Positions 58,399-64,000 of a DNA stretch of 64,000 nucleotides are shown here, piece by piece (within the stretch, counting starts at the first letter, position 1; the number at the start of each line of letters is the position of its first letter). The notes below the pieces were generated by a model that worked only from the letters and a program-made list of their open reading frames with translations, searched no databases and had not been told where the DNA came from. The position numbers and the translations under genes are program-made. Source of the DNA: Ga0077536 sp035325705 (lineage in GTDB: Bacteria > Pseudomonadota > Gammaproteobacteria > Ga0077536); NCBI GenBank assembly GCA_035325705.1, contig DAOKZI010000008.1:62001-126000 (forward strand), in the 5' to 3' direction.

Positions 58399-59568
58399 TC
58401 AGATCCCGAGCTTGTGGAACACGATGGTGAGCACCGAGGCCGAGATCGTGATCAGCAGGATGCCGAGCACGACGGCCGAGGTCGTGGCTTCGCCGACCGC
58501 CTGGGCGCTGCGGCCGCACTGCATGCCGCGCAGGCAGCCGGCGTAGGCGACGAGCGCGCCGTACACCGTGCCCTTGACGAGGCCGACGGCGAAGTGCTTC
58601 AGCTCGAGCGCGGTCAGCGTCTCGTTGTAGTACTCGTAGACGCCGACGTCGAACACGGCGACCGCGATCAGCATGCCGGCGAGGATGCCGACGATGCCGG
58701 CATAGAGCGTCAGCAGCGGCACCATCATCACCAGCGCCAGCATGCGCGGCAGCACGAGATAGTCGATCGGCGAGACGCCGAGCGTGCGGAAGGCGTCGAT
58801 CTCCTCGTTGACCTGCATCGTGCCGAGCTGCGCGGCATAGGCGGCGCCGGTACGGCCGGCGAGGATGATGCCCGTCATCAGCGCTGCGACCTCGCGCACC
58901 ACGCCGATGCCGACCAGATCGGCGATGTAGATCTGGGCGCCGAACAGCGCGAGCTGCACCGCGCCCATGTACGCGAGGATGGTGCCGACGAGGAAACTGA
59001 TCAGCGAGACGATGGGCAGCGCGCGCGGGCCGACTTCCTCGATGAGCCAGGCGAGCTCTTCGCGGCGGTAACGGGCGCGCCCCGTGACGAAGCGCGCGAA
59101 GGAGAGAGCGATCTCGCCGGCGAACTCGATCATCCGCGGCAGATCGCGCCCGATCGCGAGCGTGGCCTGACCGAGCGTCGCGAGCAGGCCCGCCCGCTCG
59201 GCGGCGGCGCGCGGCGGGGCGGGCGGCACCGCGAAGGCGAGCGCGAGCAGGCGGCGCAGGCCCTCCGGGAGCGCGCTCTGATCGAGCTCGATGCCGCGCG
59301 CGCGGCAGTCGCGCAGGAGCGCGGCGAGAAAGCTCACGAGGCTCGTGTCCCAGTCGCGCAGCCCGTCCGCCGTCACCCGCATGCGCTGCGCCTGCGCGAG
59401 GCGCGCGGTAAAGCTTCGATAGCGCGGCACGCGGCCACGCAGCGACCAGTTGCCATGGAGCCGGATCTCGGGGGCCGCGGGCGTGCCGTCGATGACGATC
59501 AGATCGCGCCACTCGGCGCTGTCGTCGGCCGCCATGGCGGCGCGGGCCTCGCGGGAAGGACTCGGCAT
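58399..59568 (-). CDS. MlaE-type ABC transporter permease with N-terminal STAS-like domain
   Basis: A 389-residue permease. Residues about 20-115 look like a STAS domain (EIRLHGNWSLRGRVPRYRSFTARLAQAQRMRVTADGLRDWDTSLVSFLAALLRDCRARGIEL); the MlaE membrane part follows (PIVSLISFLVGTILAYMGAVQLALFGAQIYIADLVGIGVVREVAALMTGIILAGRTGAAYAAQLGTMQVNEEIDAFRTLG). In E. coli STAS is a separate MlaB; here it is fused. Divergent from the selenoprotein gene. Confidence 0.93.
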   Translation of the reverse strand: MPSPSREARAAMAADDSAEWRDLIVIDGTPAAPEIRLHGNWSLRGRVPRYRSFTARLAQAQRMRVTADGLRDWDTSLVSFLAALLRDCRARGIELDQSALPEGLRRLLALAFAVPPAPPRAAAERAGLLATLGQATLAIGRDLPRMIEFAGEIALSFARFVTGRARYRREELAWLIEEVGPRALPIVSLISFLVGTILAYMGAVQLALFGAQIYIADLVGIGVVREVAALMTGIILAGRTGAAYAAQLGTMQVNEEIDAFRTLGVSPIDYLVLPRMLALVMMVPLLTLYAGIVGILAGMLIAVAVFDVGVYEYYNETLTALELKHFAVGLVKGTVYGALVAYAGCLRGMQCGRSAQAVGEATTSAVVLGILLITISASVLTIVFHKLGI

Positions 59569-59669
59569 GCGGGCATTATACGGGCCGTGTGCGAGGTCAG
59601 GATGACGCGCGGGTGGACTTGCGCGCGGCTTTGCTCGATTCTGCCGGCGTCCAGTCTCGGGAGTCCGCC

Positions 59670-60545
59670 ATGCCCGTTCCCTACATGGAAACCATCGCGC
59701 GCCGCTACGCGCAGCTCGGCTATCAGGCCTACCGCTGGTTCGCGGCCGACGCGCCCGCGGCCTTCACGCCGCTCGCCAAGCCGCTGGCGCAGGCCAGGCT
59801 CGGCATGCTGTCGAGCGCCGGCGTCTATGCGCTAGGCCAGGTCGCCTACCACTACCGCGACGACTGCTCGATCCGCGAGATCGCGGCGACGACGCCGGAC
59901 GCCAAGCTGCGTTTCTCGCACATCACGGAAAACTACCTCGTCGATCCGCGCCGCGATCCGGGCTGCATCTTCCCGCTGCGCGCGCTGCGCGAGGCGGTCG
60001 CGCAGGGTCTGATCGGCCGGCTCGCCGACGTCGTGCTGTCGTGCATGGGCGGCGTCTATTCGCAGCGCCGCGTGCGCGAGGACGTGGCGCCCGCCGTGCT
60101 GGCGGCGATGCAGCGCCAGGAGGTCGACGCCGCCTTGCTGATCGCGATGTGACCCGTGTGTCACCAGACCGTGAGTCTGGTCGCACGGCACCTCGAAGCG
60201 CACGGCATTTCGACGGTCTGCGTCGGCAGCGCCTACGACATCCTGGCCGCGGCGCGTCCGCCGCGCGCTTGCTACGTCGACTATCCGCTGGGCCATACGA
60301 CCGGCAAACCCTTCGACCGGGCCGATCAGGCGAGCATCCTGCGCGCGGCGCTCGCCCTGCTGGAAAAGGCGACGGGACCGGACACGCTGCTCACCTTGCC
60401 CAATCGCTGGGGCGACGACGCATGGCGGGAAGAAGCCGCCTCGACGGAGGCGAAAGACACGCGCCAGCCGCGCGACGAGACGCCTCAATTCCAACTGCCC
60501 GCCGATCGCGCCGCGGCGATTGCGAGCGGCGCCTTCACGCCGTGA
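59670..60545 (+). CDS. GrdB/PrdB-like selenoprotein (UxxC) with in-frame UGA
   Basis: A 291-residue protein if the TGA at 60150-60152 is read as selenocysteine; without recoding it would stop at 160 residues. The frame continues with U161-P-V-C164 and is coherent on both sides: FTPLAKPLAQARLGMLSSAGVYALG, REAVAQGLIGRLADVVLSCMGGVYSQ, DAALLIAM-U-PVCHQTVSLVARHLEAHGISTVCVG, PPRACYVDYPLGHTTGKP. This matches the glycine/betaine/sarcosine/D-proline reductase selenoprotein B-related family, which has U or C at this spot. A SECIS-like hairpin starts one base after the UGA. Enzyme function is unknown, probably thiol/selenol redox chemistry. ATG 59670; divergent from mlaE. Confidence 0.88.
60153..60188 (+). 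promoter_or_regulatory. Bacterial SECIS-like hairpin
   Basis: Directly after UGA: lower stem CCGTGTG (60154-60160) with CGCACGG (60182-60188), an asymmetric TCA/T internal loop, upper stem CCAGAC (60164-60169) with GTCTGG (60175-60180), and apical loop CGTGA. The loop starts 17 nt after the UGA and has G as its second base, which agrees with the published bacterial SECIS consensus as I recall it. Confidence 0.8.
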
Positions 60546-60575
60546 TCGGAAGAACACGCCCCAGATCAATCTTCC

Positions 60576-60715
60576 GTAGCTTGGGCTGACGAAGGAAGTC
60601 CAACGTCTTCGTCGCAGCGCCGAACGTTGGGCTTCCTTCGTCAGCCCAAGCTACGGTGTTCACCTGCGGTGTTCGTAGCCCGAACGAGCGCACACCCCGG
60701 GCGGCCGCTGCCGGC
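60576..60715. repeat. R2 inverted pair and partial R1 arm
   Basis: GTAGCTTGGGCTGACGAAGG (60576 on) and the inverse CCTTCGTCAGCCCAAGCTAC ending at 60655 form a hairpin of about 80 nt. A decayed R1 arm (GTAGCCCGAACGAGCGCA) follows. Between convergent genes; it may act as terminator for the selenoprotein gene. Confidence 0.85.
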
Positions 60716-60733
60716 GGCCGCGCGGGTTGGGGC

Positions 60734-61024
60734 TCACTGCGGATCGATGCGGCCGTCGTTGTCGTCCGGGATCGGCACCAGGCTGTCGCGCTCCGCGCCG
60801 GGTCCGATATCGGGACCCGACGGGGCCTGGCGCACGTTCAGATTGTCCTGCTCCGTCGTCTGCGGGCGGTTCAAGGCCGGATCGCTGGCCGGAATGTCCG
60901 CGCTGTCGCCGTAGCTCGGCGCATCGGTCGCGTGCCGGTGATCGTCGGCGTACACGAACGTCGTGGCCATCGCGAGACAGATGCCGCAGAGCGTCGTCGT
61001 GAGGGTCGGATGCTTGCTGAACAT
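60734..61024 (-). CDS. Small secreted protein, 96 aa
   Basis: Starts ATG 61024 with GGAGGAA upstream. Signal peptide LTTTLCGICLAMATTFVYA, then a hydrophilic, disordered-looking acidic region with many Asp, Pro and Gln (DSADIPASDPALNRPQTTEQDNLNVRQAPSGPDIGPG). No family recognised. Periplasmic or secreted by inference. Confidence 0.7.
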   Translation of the reverse strand: MFSKHPTLTTTLCGICLAMATTFVYADDHRHATDAPSYGDSADIPASDPALNRPQTTEQDNLNVRQAPSGPDIGPGAERDSLVPIPDDNDGRIDPQ

Positions 61025-61201
61025 GCGTGTTCCTCCATGAACGTAATCGGCCTTCACTATGAGCCCGCCCGCCGTGCGCGTGATGCCGGACACGGCGCGT
61101 CGCGGTGTCGCAGTGAGGTCGTGCGCCGCGTGTGCCTCGCCGACACGCGGCCGGGCGATCGCCGCTGGTGCGCGGCGATCCGCATGGGAAGAATGAGCTT
61201 C

Positions 61202-61387
61202 ATGGCGAAATACGGACCCAAAGCGAGCCGCAAGGTCGGCAAGGCGCTGCACGAGATGAAGGCCGGGCGGCTGAAGTCCGGCAGCAGTGGGCGCAAGGTG
61301 AAGAATCCGAAGCAGGCGATCGCGATCGGGCTGTCGGAAGCGCGCGCCGCCGGGGCCAAGGTGCCGCCACCCCCGCGTCACAAGTGA
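61202..61387 (+). CDS. DUF6496 domain protein
   Basis: A 61-residue basic protein: MAKYGPKASRKVGKALHEMKAGRLKSGSSGRKVKNPKQAIAIGLSEARAAGAKVP is the DUF6496 pattern, widespread and short, of unknown role. Lys-rich, so nucleic-acid binding is possible. It reads toward the convergent YihY/BrkB gene, whose 3' end is 5 bp away. Confidence 0.88.
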   Translation: MAKYGPKASRKVGKALHEMKAGRLKSGSSGRKVKNPKQAIAIGLSEARAAGAKVPPPPRHK

Positions 61388-61391
61388 GATC

Positions 61392-62234
61392 TCAGGAGCG
61401 ACGCGCTGCCTCGCTCGCGCTGGCGGCCACGGCGGCGCCGAACAGGAAGGCTTGCGCCGCGTAGTACATCCACAGCGCGAGCACCGCGAGGCTGCCGGCC
61501 GCGCCGTAGATCGACACCACGCTGGCGCGGCCGATGTAGAGGCCGACGAGCTGCTTGCCGCCGGTGAACAGGATCGCGGCGACGAGCCCGCCGCTCACGG
61601 CGTGCGGCCAGCGTACCGGCCGATCCGGCAGCCACTTCAGGATGGCCGCGCTCACCGCCCACACGCCGAGCAGTCCGACGAAGAGATTGGCGAGATCGGC
61701 GAGCAGGGCGATTTCGCCCAGCGCGCTCTCGAGGCTCGCGGCCAGCGCCTGCAACAGCGCGCTCAACACGAGCGACACCAGCAGCAGAAAGCCGAGCGTC
61801 AGCAGCAGCGCGACGGCGAGCAGGCGTTTGCGCAGCGCCGCGACCAGACCGCCCGTCGCCTGTGCCGGCCGGAACACGTGATTGAGCGCCGTCGACAAGG
61901 TCGTCAGCGCGCCGCTCGCGCCGACGATCAGCGCCCCTAGCGCGAGCAGCGAAGCGAGGCCGCTGCTCGGTTCGACGCGCGCTGCGAGCACGGCGCGCTC
62001 GATCAATGCCGCGCTGTCGGCGCCGACCAGGCCCGCGAGCTCCTTGAACACATAGCCCTGCGCGGCGTCGGTGCCGAAGACGAAGCCGGCGACGGCGATC
62101 ACCACGACCAGCACGGGTGCCAGCGAGAAGATCGCGTAGTAGGCGAGCGCGGCGCCGAACAGCAGGCAGTCCTCCGCCAGATAGCGGCGCCCGGCCGCGA
62201 TCAACACCCGCCCGATCGCGCGCGTCCGCTTCAC
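61392..62234 (-). CDS. YihY/virulence factor BrkB family membrane protein
   Basis: About 280 residues from GTG 62234, which overlaps the upstream stop (GTGA) as in other operons here; ATG 62270 would add 12 residues. About six transmembrane helices: LLFGAALAYYAIFSLAPVLVVVIAVAGFVFG, LGALIVGASGALTTLSTALNHVF, ILKWLPDRPVRWPHAVSGGLVAAILFTGGKQLVGLYIG and YGAAGSLAVLALWMYYAAQAFLFGA. Function unknown (formerly annotated RNase BN). Confidence 0.9.
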   Translation of the reverse strand: MKRTRAIGRVLIAAGRRYLAEDCLLFGAALAYYAIFSLAPVLVVVIAVAGFVFGTDAAQGYVFKELAGLVGADSAALIERAVLAARVEPSSGLASLLALGALIVGASGALTTLSTALNHVFRPAQATGGLVAALRKRLLAVALLLTLGFLLLVSLVLSALLQALAASLESALGEIALLADLANLFVGLLGVWAVSAAILKWLPDRPVRWPHAVSGGLVAAILFTGGKQLVGLYIGRASVVSIYGAAGSLAVLALWMYYAAQAFLFGAAVAASASEAARRS

Positions 62235-62545
62235 CAGGCCGGCGGATCGCTGGCCGGAAACGATTCCCACGAGGCTTCATCGACCAGATCGCGCGTGCCT
62301 TCGCCGTAGCGCAACTGCAGATCGGGACGGACCTCGGCCGCGGTGCGCAGACCCGTCTTCTCGAGCAGCACGCAGCGCCCCGTCGCGGCCCGGTGCAGCA
62401 GCCAGGCTGCGGGCAGCCAGCGCAGGGCCCAGGGCAGTCCGGGCGGCAGTGCGAGCGCGACGAGCGCGCCGACGAAGGACAGCTCGCGCTCGCGCGAGCT
62501 CAGATTCTGCCGTCGCTCGACGGCGAGATTGTCGGGATGCGTCAT
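62231..62545 (-). CDS. YgaP-like transmembrane (DUF2892) protein
   Basis: A 104-residue protein from ATG 62545. ERELSFVGALVALALPPGLPWALRWLPAAWLLHRAATGRCVLLEKTGL is a DUF2892-like double helix. The C-terminus VDEASWESFPASDPPAW carries the widespread ESFPASDPPAW motif. Coupled to the BrkB-type gene. Confidence 0.82.
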   Translation of the reverse strand: MTHPDNLAVERRQNLSSRERELSFVGALVALALPPGLPWALRWLPAAWLLHRAATGRCVLLEKTGLRTAAEVRPDLQLRYGEGTRDLVDEASWESFPASDPPAW

Positions 62546-62612
62546 CGACGGTCTCCGCGGCGGGATGCCGGAGGGCAGCAAAGGCGGTGCCAGCGCGCGG
62601 CACGCCCAGTCG

Positions 62613-62793
62613 TAGCCCGGGTGGAGCGCGCAGCGCGCAACCCGGGATCGTACATTCAGCAGCCGCCGACACGGCGAAGAGCGCGGGCTTCTCGGTTCGA
62701 GGCATCGGCCGAAGGTATGCGCCCCGCTGGCCGAGGAGCGGGCGCGCGTTAAAGGACGAGATCCCGGGTTCGCTACGCTGCACCCGGGCTACG
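62613..62793. repeat. R1 composite with core B
   Basis: GTAGCCCGGGTGGAGCGCGC arm, core B variant (GCCGCCGACACGGCGAAGA ... GGTTCGAGGCATCGGCCGAA ... ATGCGCCCCGCTGGCCGAGGA), inverse arm ending CCCGGGCTACGG. Lies upstream of the DUF2892 gene and before the VWA gene 3' end. Confidence 0.88.
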
Positions 62794-62847
62794 GAAGGCG
62801 TTGCGAAACGGCGTTGCGTGTAATTTTTGCCAAGGCTTCCGCAGGTC

Positions 62848-64000
62848 CTACACGGCGCTGCGCATCAGCTCGCCGACCACGCGTTCGAGTTGGCGCAGCG
62901 AGCGGCAGGGCTCGACGCGATCGCAGGCGCTGGCGAGCTTGAGCATTTCGGAGTCGCCGATCTGCCAGAACGCGCGCGGCTCGGGGTTCAGCCAGATCAC
63001 GCGCTTCGCGCGAGCGTGGACGAGCCGCAGCTCGCGCAGCCCCGCATAGCCGTAGTTCGAGCGCGCGTCGCCCAGGATCAGCACCGTCGTGCGGTGGTCG
63101 ATGTCGCCCAAGGCCTGCTCGACGAGCTGCGCGAAGGCCATGCCGTAGTCGGTGGACCCCCAGCCGTAGCGCTGCAGCGCGATCGCCACGGCTTCCTCGA
63201 CCGCGTGCGTCGCGAACAGCGCCGTGACCTCGGCGAGCACCGAGGAGAACACGAAGGAGCGCACTTTCGGCAGCACTTCGGACACGCTGTAGAGGAAGAG
63301 CAGCAGGAAGCGCGCGACGGCCGCGACCGAGCCGGACACGTCGCAGACCGCGACGATCTTCGGGCGCTCGATCTTCTTTCGCCGCCACACGACGTCGAAC
63401 AGCAGGCCGTCGAACTCGATGTTGCGGCGGATCGTGTGGCGCACGTCGAGCACGCCGCGCTGTGCGATCTTGCGCCGGCGCGAGTGCAGGGCGACGAGGC
63501 GCTTTGCCAGCTTGTGCACCAGTTGCTGCATGAGGCGGAAGTCGCCGGCTTCCGCGCGCGTCAGCGGCGTCTCGCGCAGGATTTCCTCGCGCAGCCGGCG
63601 GCCGGCATTCGCGGTCAGCAGCAGGAGCTGCCGGTCGACGAGCGCGAGCACCTCCTCGCGTAGCTGCGCGAGCCGCGCGCGCAGGCGCTCGGCGGCCTCG
63701 ACTTCCTCGTCCGCTCGCAGCGCGTAGAGCCTGCGCTCCAGCGCTTCGACGCCCATCTGCTCGAGGATGCGGCGCGCGTACATGCCGCGCTGGGTGAAGA
63801 GCTTGATCTCGCCGATGCCGGCCGCGCGCGCCGCATCGGCCAGCGCGAGCTGCAGTCGCGCGCGATCGCCGCCGTCGAGCAGGGCTTCGAGCGAGGAAGT
63901 CTCGGCGCTGGAGTCGGCCGCGGCCGCGTCGGCCTCGGTGTCCCCGGCCGCCGGCGCAGCCTCGCCGACGGCGTCGTCGCCTTGCAGGCTTTCCAGTGCC
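62848..64000 (-). CDS. VWA-domain (CoxE-like) protein, N-terminus cut by window edge
   Basis: 383 residues are visible; the frame is open to the right edge, so the start is outside. The upstream part is acidic and low-complexity (GEAAPAAGDTEADAAAADSSAETSS). The last ~200 residues form a VWA domain with MIDAS D-V-S-G-S (IVAVCDVSGSVAAVARFLLLFLYSV), a later Asp in TTVLILGDARSNYGY, typical of the CoxE-like family that partners MoxR ATPases in enzyme or metal-centre maturation. The partner ATPase is probably just outside the window. Confidence 0.87.
   Translation of the reverse strand, partial: ALESLQGDDAVGEAAPAAGDTEADAAAADSSAETSSLEALLDGGDRARLQLALADAARAAGIGEIKLFTQRGMYARRILEQMGVEALERRLYALRADEEVEAAERLRARLAQLREEVLALVDRQLLLLTANAGRRLREEILRETPLTRAEAGDFRLMQQLVHKLAKRLVALHSRRRKIAQRGVLDVRHTIRRNIEFDGLLFDVVWRRKKIERPKIVAVCDVSGSVAAVARFLLLFLYSVSEVLPKVRSFVFSSVLAEVTALFATHAVEEAVAIALQRYGWGSTDYGMAFAQLVEQALGDIDHRTTVLILGDARSNYGYAGLRELRLVHARAKRVIWLNPEPRAFWQIGDSEMLKLASACDRVEPCRSLRQLERVVGELMRSAV

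Noticed and set aside
59670..60545. Two separate genes or a nonsense-disrupted pseudogene at 60150
   Set aside because: Both halves belong to one family frame without shift, the TGA is at the redox position and is followed by a SECIS-like hairpin, so recoding explains it better.

Overview
The window is about 64 kb of uniformly GC-rich DNA (roughly two-thirds G+C by eye) with dense, mostly short operons. It has no rRNA or tRNA gene, no CRISPR array, no IS transposase and no prophage. Gene content (MsrPQ, YajD, DusC, a YeeN-type YebC, Ada, an MlaEFD-type lipid transporter, CopCD, BadH/BadI-type enzymes, many LLM, VOC, SDR and crotonase enzymes) and the very abundant GTAGCCCGGG...CCCGGGCTAC palindromes point to a free-living, metabolically broad Pseudomonadota. 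A gammaproteobacterium near Steroidobacter or Nevskiales is my guess, by inference only.

Layout. 1-5.2 kb: a DUF924 gene cut by the left edge, a candidate structured small RNA with a strong terminator, a FrnE/DsbA-like protein, a SnoaL-like protein, a lipoprotein, an EstB-like serine hydrolase, and a 24-codon ORF with an exceptionally strong ribosome-binding site followed by a terminator. 5.2-16 kb: a hotdog protein, the copC-copD-lipoprotein operon, DUF488, a PPOX-fold protein, an MFS transporter, an LLM oxidoreductase, and a DNA alkylation repair operon in which a GIY-YIG domain is in frame with Ada, followed by a 2OG-Fe(II) oxygenase. 16-33.5 kb: GST, YajD, VOC plus an unknown protein, DusC, YeeN-type YebC, MsrPQ, a metallophosphoesterase with an alpha/beta hydrolase, a double cyclic-nucleotide-binding protein, an AI-2E-family permease, GST, a hydrolase with a thiolase-like protein, and a MOSC protein. 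33.7-35.0 kb: a flavodiiron-type metallo-beta-lactamase-fold gene enclosed by two inverted composite repeats of about 258 bp. 35-40.6 kb: LLM oxidoreductase with a divergent LysR gene, DUF2784, DUF4142-cupredoxin-ECF sigma, and a methyltransferase. 40.9-50.9 kb: an acyl-CoA catabolic region (acyl-CoA synthetase, MaoC-type dehydratase, IclR; then NUDIX, enoyl-CoA isomerase and quinone oxidoreductase; then SDR, crotonase, BadH-like SDR and BadI). It looks suited to alicyclic ring opening. 51-56 kb: small catabolic and accessory genes (metal-dependent cyclase, cupin, NIPSNAP, RRM protein, RidA). 56-59.6 kb: an MlaEFD-type transporter with a PqiC-like lipoprotein. 59.7-60.5 kb: a GrdB/PrdB-like selenoprotein with an in-frame UGA and a SECIS-like hairpin. 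60.7-64 kb: small envelope genes, a YihY/BrkB protein and a VWA protein cut by the right edge.

At least four palindromic repeat families occupy most intergenic gaps, mainly convergent or tandem 3' ends. They are called here R1 (TAGCCCGG arms), R2 (TTGGGCTGACGAAGGAAGCCCAA), R3 (CATGA...TCATG) and R4 (CCACGGAGNNCACGGAG). They nest inside one another, carry recurrent cores, and in three places supply the stop codon or C-terminus of a gene. The most notable observations are the selenoprotein, the small RNA with anti-Shine-Dalgarno-like loops, the repeat-bracketed flavodiiron-type gene, and the GIY-YIG-Ada frame.
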